The translations under genes and the position numbers were made by a program. The notes beneath the pieces are model-generated. The model did no database searches. It was not told where the DNA came from and saw only the letters and a list, made by a program, of their open reading frames with translations. Positions 18,318 through 28,373 of a DNA stretch of 64,000 bases are shown here, one piece after another. The DNA comes from CAWGAJ01 sp963820545 (GTDB lineage Bacteria; Planctomycetota; Planctomycetia; Pirellulales; Thermoguttaceae): positions 136,559-200,558 of the forward strand of contig CAWGAJ010000004.1 in assembly GCA_963820545.1 (NCBI GenBank). The letters are read 5' to 3'. Each line of letters starts with the position of its first letter. Position 1 is the first letter of the stretch.

Positions 18318-19003
18318 GGCCGCAATGGTCAGGCCTGTGCCGGCAATGGGGCAATCTTGGTAAAACCGGACGTAAATCGCGAGGGGAAGTGCTGTATTTG
18401 TGACATGGGGAAAATCTGTTAGGCGGAGGAACGGTCGTTTTCTATAAACTGCTTATTAACTGGCTCTGATAAGTTTAACGATTGAGGGCAATAACGGATA
18501 CCGCTACCGACTCACATTTTTTAATGATAATACCGTGACCGACCAATGACCATGCCGACCACGGCCGACCATCGCTGCGCGACGGTGCCCGCGCGGTGCC
18601 CGATGGTGGCCGTCGTGGCTTGATGGTTGAGTGCTGCCAAACTTTTCGTGAACCGAACATGTGCACGCGGCAACTCCGCTAACTGCTTCAAGAAACCCCA
18701 ATCTGGCCCACTGCGTATTTTTTTAGTGCTACACTTCTTCAAGCAAGTTCGCGTTTACGATCTGATCGTGGTGGCATAACTTAAACACACGATTGGTTTT
18801 ATGCAACGCCAACTTGGCCGATTATGGCAAAGGTGAGGATTGTTAGGGCTATAGCGGACTGGGTTGAAGAGCGGGGAGTTTTGCGGATCAACGAGTCCTC
18901 AATGATCACAAAGCGTAACCTACTGTTCAGAAGAGGGCTCCCAGTTGCGGTTCATCCAATCCCCTAGACCTAGCACCGCTGATTACTCAAACCGAGAAAA
19001 TCA
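18318..19003. other. Intergenic stretch with an imperfect inverted repeat
   Basis: About 680 bases between divergent genes. An imperfect inverted repeat joins GCCGACCACGGCCGACCATC (18554) with CGATGGTGGCCGTCGTGGC (18601-18619), enclosing a GC-rich loop. No convincing ORF or RNA gene was found; short frames here have no family features. Promoters for both neighbours must lie in it but none stands out. Confidence 0.5.
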
Positions 19004-19696
19004 ATGGGTTTTTTGAAACGTTTTTTCCGCAACGTGTTCCGCGAAGGCGCTATGCCCATCGGCACCAGCAGCTTTGAACACCTCAGCGAAGAGGAGTTGG
19101 AAGCCCATCTGGGCGTCTCGCGCTACGGCGACTTTTCCCTGACCGACGCCGTCCGGCCGTCTTACGATCTGCAAGTCGTGCCCGCGCAGGGATTCCGCCA
19201 CGATTCGTATCGCGACGAGCAAGGCCGCACCAACGTACCGGTGCTGATGGCCGCCGTCTCCAAAGAAAAACTCTTCGACGTTTTTTTGGATCTCCTCGAC
19301 CCCTTGGGATTCACCGTGGATGCCGTTTTGGAAACCAGCCACAATCGCGACCAAAGCGGACACGCCGATTTATATCGCGAACACATCGACCTGCCCGTCT
19401 TGAAGAGCATCCTCTGGGAATACGAGGATCTGCTCTGCAACGACGGTTGTACCGGCCTGGCCGTGCTTAATCCCGGCATCCCCCAGGAAATCCAATTCGA
19501 CGAGCATAAATTGCTGATTGTTTACGGCAACGATCTCAGCGAGTTTGAAGAGATTCTCCGCCAACGCAGGGTAGAGTGCCGTGACCAGATGAAATTCATC
19601 ACCGAGGCCGAGCACGTCCACTCCTCCAGCGACACCTACACGCGACAATTCGAAGAACTCAAAACCCGGCTGGGCATGGATTGCGCGTATGTGTAA
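19004..19696 (+). CDS. Conserved-looking soluble protein, unknown
   Basis: A 230-residue acidic protein without signal or membrane segment. The start MGFLKRFFRNVFREGAMPIG is basic and amphipathic and might bind a membrane surface. The body mixes strands and helices (DLQVVPAQGFRHDSY, VPVLMAAVSKEKLFDVFLDL, LPVLKSILWEYEDLLCNDGC, IQFDEHKLLIVYGNDLSEFE). Codon use matches neighbouring planctomycete genes and the frame is clean, so it is a real gene. I recognise no family. The layout LDLLDPLGFTVDAVLE and HKLLIVYGNDL suggests an alpha/beta fold only. Confidence 0.75.
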   Translation: MGFLKRFFRNVFREGAMPIGTSSFEHLSEEELEAHLGVSRYGDFSLTDAVRPSYDLQVVPAQGFRHDSYRDEQGRTNVPVLMAAVSKEKLFDVFLDLLDPLGFTVDAVLETSHNRDQSGHADLYREHIDLPVLKSILWEYEDLLCNDGCTGLAVLNPGIPQEIQFDEHKLLIVYGNDLSEFEEILRQRRVECRDQMKFITEAEHVHSSSDTYTRQFEELKTRLGMDCAYV

Positions 19697-19705
19697 TTTT
19701 GGAGA

Positions 19706-19799
19706 GAGGGAACAGGGGACAGGGCGTAGGGGAAAGTGGTGAAAATTAGGGTTCAGGATTCGGTATTCTACATTCTCCACCCTTCACTATTCACTACCT
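19706..19799 (+). repeat. Heptamer-like tandem tracts
   Basis: Two tracts of short degenerate repeats: GGGAACAGGGGACAGGG and then CTACATTCTCCACCCTTCAC with TATTCACTACC. They lie in the gap before the TPR gene. Confidence 0.6.
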
Positions 19800-19917
19800 C
19801 CGGCCTAGAGCCGAAATTCCGCATGCAAGTTTTTTTCTACTTCATCCAGCATTTTATTTATCCACCGTCCGCTATCTTTTTATTGAACCGCTTCAATCGT
19901 GTGAAAGGAGCCAAATC

Positions 19918-21336
19918 ATGCAACGTCTTTTCCTGAGGCTGGCAGTGGTCTTTCCCTTGATTTGCCTCGCGATCCCCACCAATCTCAATGCACAAGATTA
20001 CATCGATTATAACGACCGCGGCCTGGAGTGGTACGATAAAGGCGACTATGACAATGCGCTCGCCAACTTGAACGAATCCCTACGGCTGAATCCCAATTAT
20101 TCCGTCGCCTACAGCAACCGCAGTCTTGTCTGGAACGATAAGGGCGAGTATGACAAGGCCATTGACGACTGCAACCAGGCCCTGCGCCTCGATCCCAATA
20201 ACGCCTACGCCTACAGCGGCCGCGGCATTGTCTGGATTGGCAAAGGTGAATACGACAAGGCCATCGCCGACCTTAATCAAGCCATGCGCCTCGATCCCGA
20301 TGTCGCAGTCCTCTATGGCCACCGCGGCGATGCCTGGAGTGGAAAAGGCGAATACGACAAGGCCATCGCCGACTACAACCAAGCCCTGCGCCTCGAGCCC
20401 AATAACGCCATCGCCTACAGCAACCGCGGCATGATCTGGAACGATAAAGGCGAATACGACCAGGCCATCGCCGATTTCAATCAGGCAATTCGTCTCAATC
20501 CCAAATACGCCAGCTCCTACGTCAACCGCGGCTATGCCTGGAGCGACAAAGGCGAATACGACAAGGCCATCGCCGACGCCGACAAAACCCTGCAAATAGA
20601 TCCCAAACACTACTCCGCCTACAATCTCCGCAGTTATGCCTGGAATTCCCAAGGCGAGTACGACAAGGCCATTGAGGACTGTAATCAAGCCCTGCGCCAC
20701 GATCCCAAAAACAGCGTCGCCTACAACAACCGCAGTTGGGCCTGGAATGAAAAAGGCGAGTACGACAAGGCCATCGCCGACGCCAACCAATCTCTGCGGC
20801 TCGATCCCAATTATGTCAACGCCTACCTCAACCGCGGCTATGCCTGGATGGAAAAAGGCGAATACGACAAGGCCATTGCCGACCACGACCAAGCCATAAA
20901 ACTCAATCCCAATTCCGCCAATGTCTACGTCCACCGCGGCTATGTTTGGAAAAGGAAAGGCGAGTACGACAAGGCCGTAGCGGACTATAACCAAGCCCTG
21001 AGTATTGATCCCAATTTCGCCCTAGCCTACCGCAGGCTCGGTTGGCTGCAAGCGACCTGTCCCGATAAAAAATACCGCGACGCCAAACGGGCCTTCGAGA
21101 ACGCCAACAAAGCCTACCAATTAAACTTTGGGAAAGACTGGACTTATATCGACACGCTCGCCGCGGTGTATGCCGAAAACAAGGATTTTGAGACGGCCCG
21201 CGAGTGGGCGGCCAAGGCCATCAAAATGACCGAGACCGACAAGACCGCAACGGACAAAGACAAAAAAGATCTCAACGCCCGCCTGGAACTCTACAAGCAA
21301 GAAAAACCCTTTCGCGAAGAACTCAAAAAACCGTAG
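19918..21336 (+). CDS. Secreted TPR-repeat protein
   Basis: The ATG at 19918 follows AAAGGAG (19904-19910) with ideal spacing. A signal peptide (MQRLFLRLAVVFPLICLAIP with cleavage near LNAQ) precedes ten canonical 34-residue TPRs of consensus AY.NRG.AW..KGEYDKAIADY followed by NQALRLDPN, and one diverged repeat. A helical tail (YIDTLAAVYAENKDFETARE) closes the protein. The 102-bp DNA units are strongly alike, indicating recent expansion. Probably a periplasmic protein-protein interaction scaffold. It is followed by the response regulator in the same orientation after 150 bases, which may or may not be an operon. Confidence 0.88.
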   Translation: MQRLFLRLAVVFPLICLAIPTNLNAQDYIDYNDRGLEWYDKGDYDNALANLNESLRLNPNYSVAYSNRSLVWNDKGEYDKAIDDCNQALRLDPNNAYAYSGRGIVWIGKGEYDKAIADLNQAMRLDPDVAVLYGHRGDAWSGKGEYDKAIADYNQALRLEPNNAIAYSNRGMIWNDKGEYDQAIADFNQAIRLNPKYASSYVNRGYAWSDKGEYDKAIADADKTLQIDPKHYSAYNLRSYAWNSQGEYDKAIEDCNQALRHDPKNSVAYNNRSWAWNEKGEYDKAIADANQSLRLDPNYVNAYLNRGYAWMEKGEYDKAIADHDQAIKLNPNSANVYVHRGYVWKRKGEYDKAVADYNQALSIDPNFALAYRRLGWLQATCPDKKYRDAKRAFENANKAYQLNFGKDWTYIDTLAAVYAENKDFETAREWAAKAIKMTETDKTATDKDKKDLNARLELYKQEKPFREELKKP

Positions 21337-21486
21337 CGGAAGCGTGGCTTGAAACATCTTATCGGTCCGAGAATTAGGGTTTTATGGCGGCGTTCTCCCT
21401 GCCAAAAGGTGATGCGCCATACTGTAAGCTATATTTTCATAGGGTTTTATGGTTTTTTTTAAGTATGGTTTATAAGGAGCAGGATC

Positions 21487-23295
21487 ATGTTCACGTTCGA
21501 CTGGGTGCTGAACGGCATTGCGATCTTCTTTATAGCCGTTGTAGTTCTGGTAGGTATAGCCTCATTGATCGTGACGGCGATCTACCATTACTCCCGACTC
21601 CGTGGACGGACCGGCGCCATGCGTTTAAACACGCAGACAGACACGAGTGGGGAAGCTGCCAAGGCAGACCGGGCACGGAAATTTATCCAGGCCAGGGAGG
21701 CCCACCAAGACGCCTTAGGTTGGTCCACTGCCGAGGACGAAGCTGATTCCGCCAAACCGCAGGGACATTTAACGAAAAAGGAGGACGCGATAAGCGACGG
21801 AGAAAAAACTATTCTCATTGCCGATGACGATCCCGTGGTAGTCTTTGCGCTCATGCGGCGCTTGCAACAACTCGGCTTTCAGGTGATCCGCTCACCCGAT
21901 GCCGCTCATGCACTAATGGGCATCATGAAAGTCAAACCCGACTTGGTAATCCTCGACATATACATGCCCTCGGGCAATGGTTTGGCCGTGTGCGAGATGA
22001 TGGCCTCCGATCCGCATTACTCTGGCATCCCGGTGATTATTCACAGCATTCTCGGCGACGAGGCCACTAAAGAGCGTACTCAGCGTCTGGGCGCACACTA
22101 TGTGGAAAAGTCGCCACAGTCGTGGGCCCAGATCAAAGCGCTTGTGGAGACCCTTATCGGCAAAGGCGGCGGCGAAGATGACATGACAGAGAACATGCCG
22201 GAGGTGGCCGGCGCTTTGCCTGAGGAGCAGTCCACCGCGGCGCATGGCAATGAACCCGTGCCAGCATCGCCGGCAACTGCCGATATGCTGGCCGGCGGCG
22301 AGACCGTCGCTGCGCCGAGTCCCGAAAAACTCGACTCTGCTTTAGCTAAAGAACCGTCCGATGTCATTCCACAACCGATAGTGCCGGTGTGCGGACACGC
22401 GCGTGTGCTGTGCATCGACGGCCTGCAGGGCGAATTGGAATTGTTCCAGAACCGTCTCTCCGCGCTGGGAGTGGAAGTGACCAGGATCAATGATCTGGAG
22501 GAGGGTTTTTGGACGTGTTTTACTAATAAGCCGCACGTTGTAGTGATCCGTATGGCCGGCGGCGACAAGAAGCTTCTGGAGATTCTCCATCGCTTTGTAT
22601 CGCATCCTTTCACCCGCAACTTTCCCGTCATCTTCATCAATCAAGGTAATGAAATCCCCGCGGAAAATTTGCCCGTCTCGGCCAATTTCAAGGCCTTAAG
22701 GACGCCGATTGCTTGGAACGAACTGTTCCAGGAACTGGAAAAAATCATCCCCATCGCCGACCTGCAAAAAGACGACCCGCTTGTGAAAACCATGTATTCC
22801 GGCAAGGAAATCGATGTAACGGACGCGCCAGCATCATCCGCGCCGCCATTGCAGTCCGCAGTCCCCGGCGAAACGTCGTTAAAAATCCTCTGCATCGACG
22901 ACGATCCCGTTATCGTCAAGTCGATCGCCGCCCGGCTGAAGCCCTACGCCATCGAGGTCAAAGAGGCCCATAACGGCACGACAGGATACCTGCAAGCGAT
23001 TAGCGATATGCCGGATATTATTCTGCTCGATTTGCAAATGCCCCACGGCGACGGCCACTACGTACTGGCCAAGTTAAAGGAGCATTCGCGCACAAAAGAT
23101 ATTCCCGTCATCATGTTGACCGTGGAAACACACCCCGGCGTTCGCCGGCAAATGCTCGGACTGGGAGCGGCGGGCTTCTTGAGCAAACCCGTGCACTGGC
23201 GCGAGTTTTTTGCCGAGATCGGACGACACGTCCAATTGCCCGATCAACTGATCCGCGACTATCATCTCCCCGAAGATCTCTTTGTCCCCGTCTGA
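21487..23295 (+). CDS. Membrane-anchored response regulator with three receiver-like domains
   Basis: The ATG at 21487 has AAGGAG upstream (about 21474). A single membrane helix at 9-33 is followed by a linker and a first receiver (ILIADDDPVVVFALMRRL, phospho-acceptor Asp157 in LVILDIYMPSGNG, Lys in VEKSPQ). A second domain at about 300-420 has receiver fold signs (ARVLCIDGLQGELELFQNRL) but no acceptor Asp (VVVIRMAGGDKK). The third (LKILCIDDDPVIVKSIAARL, Asp515 in IILLDLQMPHGDG, Lys in LSKPVHW) is complete. There is no output domain. It ends one base before the convergent hybrid kinase stop, so kinase and regulator may form a pair, with this protein as a phosphate sink or scaffold. Confidence 0.88.
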   Translation: MFTFDWVLNGIAIFFIAVVVLVGIASLIVTAIYHYSRLRGRTGAMRLNTQTDTSGEAAKADRARKFIQAREAHQDALGWSTAEDEADSAKPQGHLTKKEDAISDGEKTILIADDDPVVVFALMRRLQQLGFQVIRSPDAAHALMGIMKVKPDLVILDIYMPSGNGLAVCEMMASDPHYSGIPVIIHSILGDEATKERTQRLGAHYVEKSPQSWAQIKALVETLIGKGGGEDDMTENMPEVAGALPEEQSTAAHGNEPVPASPATADMLAGGETVAAPSPEKLDSALAKEPSDVIPQPIVPVCGHARVLCIDGLQGELELFQNRLSALGVEVTRINDLEEGFWTCFTNKPHVVVIRMAGGDKKLLEILHRFVSHPFTRNFPVIFINQGNEIPAENLPVSANFKALRTPIAWNELFQELEKIIPIADLQKDDPLVKTMYSGKEIDVTDAPASSAPPLQSAVPGETSLKILCIDDDPVIVKSIAARLKPYAIEVKEAHNGTTGYLQAISDMPDIILLDLQMPHGDGHYVLAKLKEHSRTKDIPVIMLTVETHPGVRRQMLGLGAAGFLSKPVHWREFFAEIGRHVQLPDQLIRDYHLPEDLFVPV

Positions 23296-26200
23296 TCAAC
23301 GGTTCCGCGCTTCCTGGAGATAATCGGTTAAAGCCCGTTCAGTCAATTCCAGTCGTTGGCATACCTCCGTAAACAACTGGTCGGCTTCCGACAATCGGCC
23401 CTCGCGGCCTTGTTGCTCCAGCGCCCGCAGCGTAGAAACCATGGCTTTTGCTCCGCAAACCGCGCTAGACCCGGCGAGCTTGTGAGCCAATTGCTGCACA
23501 TTTTCCGCAGCGCCGGCAGCGATCGCTTGTTTTAGCTCGGTTAGTATTTCCCGGGCCTGCGTCAGATAGAGATCGACCAGTTCGCTCATTACTTCCGCAC
23601 CCATTTCGGAGCTTTCTTCCAACAATTCCAGGTCTAGCAGCGGTTCATCAGGCTGCACGGTTAGTGCGTCGGGCGTCATGGCGAAGGCCTTGGACGCCGT
23701 GGTTAGGGTATTGGGCGTCATGGTGGAAGGCGTTGTTTCCTTTGCCGCGGCATGTTCGCCGATCGACGCTTGTTCCAGGCTGGTTTGAGGCGTGGCGGCA
23801 TGCTCGGCACGGTCCTCAGTATGGACAAGCGCACCGCAGCGCTCTATGGCCGCTCTTAGTTCAGACTCACGAACCGGTTTGCTGAGGTAATCGTTCATGC
23901 CTGCGGCAAGGCATTCTTCACGGTCGCCCTTCATGGCATGGGCGGTCATGGCGATAATGTAGACGAGTTTCCGCTGTTTGCGCTGTTCGAGCAAGCGGAT
24001 CTCCCGCGTGGCTTCGTAGCCGTCCATTTCCGGCATCTGGCAATCCATAAAAATCACGTCGTAGGGGATCCGCCGTAGCGACTCCAATACTTCTAGGCCG
24101 TTGGAAGCCACGTCGGCGCGATAGCCCATTTTCTTCAGCATTTTCAGGGCCACTTTCTGGTTTATAAGATTGTCTTCCGCCAGAAGAATCCGCAGGGGAT
24201 AGCGCTGTTCGAAAGCACTATGGGTTGGCGTCGGTGCAAAGTCCTGCTTCATTATGGACGCGATTCCTGTTCCTAACATGTCACATAGCACATTGTATAT
24301 TTGAGAGGGCTTGATCGGTTTGATCAAACGGGCGGAGAAGCGAGCATTTTCACTGTTGCTCAGGCGGCAATAGCGCGAGGAAAGCAGAACCAAATGCATC
24401 GACCTCGCGCCGGGTATTTTTTTCATCTCCTCGGCCAGCGTAAGTCCATCCATCTCCGGCATCTGCAGATCCAAAAAGGCCAGATCGAACGAGGCGCCTT
24501 TGCACAGTAGATCCAGGGCCTCGGGCCCCGAAGCCACGGCGGTCGGACGCATCGCCAGGCGTTCGACCTGGGCGACGAGGATGTCCCGGTTGCTCTTGTT
24601 GTCATCGACAATCAGCACCCGCTTGCCGGCCAGAGAGACCATAATCGATGTATCCTGAGGCGACTGATCGGGGGCCAGCACCGCTAGGACGGAAAAATTG
24701 AACGATGCCCCTTCGCCCGGAATTCCGCTGCTTTCCACCCACATCGTTCCGCCCATCATCTCACAGAGACGCTTGCTTATTGCCAGGCCCAGACCGGTTC
24801 CGCCGAAGCGACGGCTTGTCGAGGCATCGACCTGGCTGAAGGATAGGAACAACCGGTCCTGGCGGTCGGGTGGAATTCCCAGGCCGGTGTCTCGGACTAC
24901 AAAATGAAGTTGGTATAGGCCATTGTCGCGCATTTCACCCGATACAGACGCCGTCACCTCGCCCTGGTCGGTGAACTTGACCGCGTTGCTCAACACGTTG
25001 ACCAGGATTTGGCGCAGCCGGGTCACATCGCCCACGAAGAAAGACGGCAGGTCTTCTTGCATCTGGTAGCCGATTTCAAGTTTTTTCTCCTCGGCTCTCT
25101 GATTGACCAGGTCCAGCGACTCTTCGATGCATTGACGCAGGTCAAACGGTTGGTTTTCCAGGTCCATTTTCTCGGCTTCGAGCTTGGAGAAATCGAGGAT
25201 GTTGTTCATCAGGGCAAGGAGCATTTCCCCGCTCGTGCGCACCGTCTCCGTACAATCCTGCTGCTCCGCGTCCAGCTTGGTGTCCAGCAGCAAGCCGGTC
25301 ATGCCGATGATTGCGTTTAAAGGCGTGCGGATCTCGTGGCTCATACTGGCCAGGAACCGACTCTTGACCGCGCTCGCCTTTTTGAGTTCAAGATTCACGT
25401 TTGCCAGATCATCATGTGCCTTTTTCAAGGCTTCTTCAGCTCCTTTCCGCTCGGTGATGTCCTCCTTGATGGCGATGAAATTGGTGATTCTTCCCAGCTC
25501 ATCTTTGATCGGCGCGATCAGCGCTTGCTCACAATAGTACTCGCCGTTTTTCTTCTTGTTGTAGAACACGCCCCGCCATTCGCGTCCGGATAGGATCGTG
25601 TCCCATAGTTTCTGGTACTCCTCCGGCGTCGTTTTCCCGGATTTTAGTATGCGGGGGTTCTTTCCCCGGGCCTCGTCGAGCGTATAGCCAGTGGTCTGGC
25701 TAAATTTCGGATTGACGTATTCGATGTTGCCTTCCCGATCGGTAATCACGATAATGGCCGGGTTCTGCTCCACCGCGACCGATAGCTTCTTCAACTCTAT
25801 CTCCACCCGCTTCCGCGCGGTGATGTCGCGTACGGTTGCCTGCAGGACTCGCTTTCCGCCGTAGTCAAAAGCCGAAAGGAGCACTTCCGCCGGGAAGTCT
25901 TCGCCGTTTTTGCGGTAATGCACCCATTCAAAGCGATTGACGCCTGCTCGGTAAGCCGTCTGAATCTGCTCCTGGGCCGCCAGCAAAGACTCCTGGCCGT
26001 TGGGTTGGGTCGGAGGAGATATGTCGGCCGGATGTATATTGATGAACTCTTCCTTGCTCTTAAAGCCAAACAGTTCCAAAGTCCGCGGATTGCAGTCAAA
26101 AAATCCCTTCTCCGTAAGCAGCATGATTGCATCGTTGGAGCACTCATACATGGCCCGCAACCGTTCCTCGCTCAAGTGCAGTATTTCCTCGGCGCGTCTG

Positions 26201-27771
26201 CGCTCGGTGATGTCGCGGAAGACGCCGACATTGCACGTCCTGCCACCAAGAGTGACACCGACCCCCTTGATATCCGCATAGACAATTGCGCCGTCCTTGC
26301 CGAGACAGGGAATGTCCCGTGCAAGAGCTTTGTTTCCGCGGATCTGAGCTTCGAAATCCGCCAGGATGTTCTGCAAAGCATCTTTCGGGTGAATGTCCCC
26401 GATGCCCATCGTTGTCAATTCGTCCTCTGTGTACCCCAGCATCCGGCAAAATGCCGGATTCGCGTACTTCAGCATCTTCGTTTCAACGTCGGCAATCAGG
26501 ATGCCATCGGCACTTGCTTCAAGAATCGCACGGTATCTTCCTTCGGAGTCCCGCAGCAACTCTTCCGTCTGCTTGCGCTCGGCAACCTCTTTTTTCAGCG
26601 TTTCGTTAGTGCGGCTCAATTCGGCGGCGCGTTCTTCGACAAGCCCTTCAAGGTTTTCTTGGTATCGCCGCAGTTCAGCCGTGCGCTTCAGCACCATGCG
26701 TTCCATGCGCGTGCGTTGCGACAGGATAGCCCAAAGATAAAGGCCCAGAAGGAACGTTAGCCCGAAACCGGCGGGCAGTATGAGCCAGCAATACAAGTGG
26801 TAATGATGGATCATGTAAGCTGAATTTGGCGTGATGTACATTGCCCACTGACGATCGGCAAATATCCATTTGGAAAGATAATACGGCGGCGGGGGAGTAA
26901 AAGCCAATCTCCACGAAGGCGCCGGTTTTACTCTCGCGGTCCAGTGATGGATCAATTGCCGTTCTTTTGGTGCAGACAGGTCGAGGAGATCGAACGAAAG
27001 ACCTTCCGGCGCTACGGTGTCCATTGCAGAGGCGAGGGTATCACCGGCCCAAAATATTCCCACCGCGAATCCTTCCAGAGCCGCTCTCCGCTCTTGTACC
27101 GTAGCGTTTGGCAAATTCTTTTTGTAGACGGGGAGAGCGACGATAAAACCCGATTGATTTTTATCCTCCTGCATCAACTGGATTCGTCCGCTGACAGCGG
27201 CCCCTCCTGTGTCACGCGCCCGCTCTAGTGTATCCTGGCGGAGCGGTTCCGACCCTAAATCGAAGCCAATCATCTTTTCGTTTCTTTTCAGCGGTTCGAC
27301 ATACAATACCGGATAGTATGCCTCGCGCTGGTCAGCGGGAACGAGGTGTCTGTTGGCGTCGCACTCCTTAATCTGAAAGTCGGGCAGTCCCCCTTGCCGC
27401 TGTGTTTCAACAAAGTTGGCGCGCTGGTCTGGTAAGACGCGGGGAATCCATTCCATCGCCTGGAGCTCTTTCTGCTCGGCCAGAAAAGGGACGGTGAAGA
27501 TCGCGAACTCTCTGCGTTCCACGAAATCTGATACATTATAACAACCTTGCAGGGCCTTGATTGCCAAAATACACTGCTCCAATTTTCCGGCAATGAGATT
27601 AGCGCGAAGGCTGGCGTCGTGCTCGAACTGGATCTTAAATCTGTTTAACTCCGCGTTCCGTGCCGACCCAAAAAAAACCGAGGTCACTGCAAGACCCAAC
27701 AGTGTGACCGCAAAAAGACGCCAGACTGTTCGCCGCGAGGTTGTAAACATATTGAGACGTTGTTCAGACAT
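23296..27771 (-). CDS. Giant hybrid sensor histidine kinase (CHASE-PAS-HisKA-HATPase-REC-REC-Hpt)
   Basis: With ATG 27771 (MSEQRLNMFTTSRR) it has 1,491 residues. An N-terminal helix and a second near residue 335 flank a periplasmic CHASE domain (MEWIPRVLPDQRANFVETQR). Several PAS/PAC units follow (GILIADVETKMLKYANPAFC, IIVITDREGNIEYVNPKFSQ), then HisKA with His812 in ASMSHEIRTPLN. The ATPase has NAVKFTDQGE, DTGLGIPP and GGTGLGLAISKRL. Two receivers (VDDNKSNRDIL with FLDLQMPEMDG; AEDNLINQKVA with FMDCQMPEMDG) precede an Hpt domain with His1430 in AHKLAGSS. All phosphorelay residues are present. An in-frame start 147 bases upstream is possible but lacks a ribosome site. The signal is unknown; CHASE domains often sense small molecules. 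Confidence 0.93.
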   Translation of the reverse strand: MSEQRLNMFTTSRRTVWRLFAVTLLGLAVTSVFFGSARNAELNRFKIQFEHDASLRANLIAGKLEQCILAIKALQGCYNVSDFVERREFAIFTVPFLAEQKELQAMEWIPRVLPDQRANFVETQRQGGLPDFQIKECDANRHLVPADQREAYYPVLYVEPLKRNEKMIGFDLGSEPLRQDTLERARDTGGAAVSGRIQLMQEDKNQSGFIVALPVYKKNLPNATVQERRAALEGFAVGIFWAGDTLASAMDTVAPEGLSFDLLDLSAPKERQLIHHWTARVKPAPSWRLAFTPPPPYYLSKWIFADRQWAMYITPNSAYMIHHYHLYCWLILPAGFGLTFLLGLYLWAILSQRTRMERMVLKRTAELRRYQENLEGLVEERAAELSRTNETLKKEVAERKQTEELLRDSEGRYRAILEASADGILIADVETKMLKYANPAFCRMLGYTEDELTTMGIGDIHPKDALQNILADFEAQIRGNKALARDIPCLGKDGAIVYADIKGVGVTLGGRTCNVGVFRDITERRRAEEILHLSEERLRAMYECSNDAIMLLTEKGFFDCNPRTLELFGFKSKEEFINIHPADISPPTQPNGQESLLAAQEQIQTAYRAGVNRFEWVHYRKNGEDFPAEVLLSAFDYGGKRVLQATVRDITARKRVEIELKKLSVAVEQNPAIIVITDREGNIEYVNPKFSQTTGYTLDEARGKNPRILKSGKTTPEEYQKLWDTILSGREWRGVFYNKKKNGEYYCEQALIAPIKDELGRITNFIAIKEDITERKGAEEALKKAHDDLANVNLELKKASAVKSRFLASMSHEIRTPLNAIIGMTGLLLDTKLDAEQQDCTETVRTSGEMLLALMNNILDFSKLEAEKMDLENQPFDLRQCIEESLDLVNQRAEEKKLEIGYQMQEDLPSFFVGDVTRLRQILVNVLSNAVKFTDQGEVTASVSGEMRDNGLYQLHFVVRDTGLGIPPDRQDRLFLSFSQVDASTSRRFGGTGLGLAISKRLCEMMGGTMWVESSGIPGEGASFNFSVLAVLAPDQSPQDTSIMVSLAGKRVLIVDDNKSNRDILVAQVERLAMRPTAVASGPEALDLLCKGASFDLAFLDLQMPEMDGLTLAEEMKKIPGARSMHLVLLSSRYCRLSNSENARFSARLIKPIKPSQIYNVLCDMLGTGIASIMKQDFAPTPTHSAFEQRYPLRILLAEDNLINQKVALKMLKKMGYRADVASNGLEVLESLRRIPYDVIFMDCQMPEMDGYEATREIRLLEQRKQRKLVYIIAMTAHAMKGDREECLAAGMNDYLSKPVRESELRAAIERCGALVHTEDRAEHAATPQTSLEQASIGEHAAAKETTPSTMTPNTLTTASKAFAMTPDALTVQPDEPLLDLELLEESSEMGAEVMSELVDLYLTQAREILTELKQAIAAGAAENVQQLAHKLAGSSAVCGAKAMVSTLRALEQQGREGRLSEADQLFTEVCQRLELTERALTDYLQEARNR

Positions 27772-28124
27772 GCCCCTTAAAATCCTCGGAAAAGAGTAGT
27801 CCAACTGTAGTTGGATAAATACAAAACATACCCTGTGAAAATATAAGCCGGACTCTGCCGGCTGGTACAAAAAGAGATCCGTATGCCCCCATAGTCTGGT
27901 TATCTCTCTGAAATCCAAGAAACTGCCGGTAGGTAAGAACCGGTTATGAGGATTTCAACGGCATCTCCAGTTCTAGTGATTTAGCATCCGCCGGGGGCTG
28001 CGCTGATAACCAGTTGAGGCTGTCCGGGAATTGCCCCGGCTACTTGACATCAGAAAGGCATTCAGAGATGTTTATCAATGTCGTTCGCCAGATTGTTTTC
28101 CGCTTAACATAAGGAGATTGAGCA

Positions 28125-28373
28125 ATGGAAGATTATGTTTTTTTCCGGAAAATGATCACCCCCGTGATCATCCAAGCGTTATTTTGGGTTGCGGTTGTTT
28201 TATCAGTTATTTATGGCTTATATGTGTTAGTTAGGATCAATTTTATTTTCGGCCTTTTGATGATAATATTCTATCCCATATTGTATCGAATCTTGGCCGA
28301 ACTCATCTTACTGGCCTTCAAAATTTATGATCGCCTGGGCGAAATCCACGATTCGCTGAAAGCGGGCAAATAA
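28125..28373 (+). CDS. DUF4282 membrane protein
   Basis: An 82-residue protein starting at ATG 28125 behind AAGGAG (28111-28116). It matches the DUF4282 pattern: FFRKMITPVIIQALFWVAVV, a short turn, GLLMIIFYPILYRILAELIL and the tail AFKIYDRLGEIHDSL. Two membrane helices with both ends cytoplasmic are predicted. Function of the family is unknown; it is widespread and usually monocistronic. The gene is divergent from the hybrid kinase, with 350 bases between that include no other gene. Confidence 0.88.
   Translation: MEDYVFFRKMITPVIIQALFWVAVVLSVIYGLYVLVRINFIFGLLMIIFYPILYRILAELILLAFKIYDRLGEIHDSLKAGK

Noticed and set aside
18314..18354. Longer N-terminus for the transglutaminase protein in the 18354 frame
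   Set aside because: That frame gives an Arg/Cys/His-rich non-signal sequence, while the other frame gives a lipobox and a coherent domain.
20080..20994. 304-codon antisense frame with regular 34-residue periodicity
   Set aside because: It is the mirror of the TPR repeat DNA; the sense frame has a signal peptide, ribosome site and clear TPR motifs.
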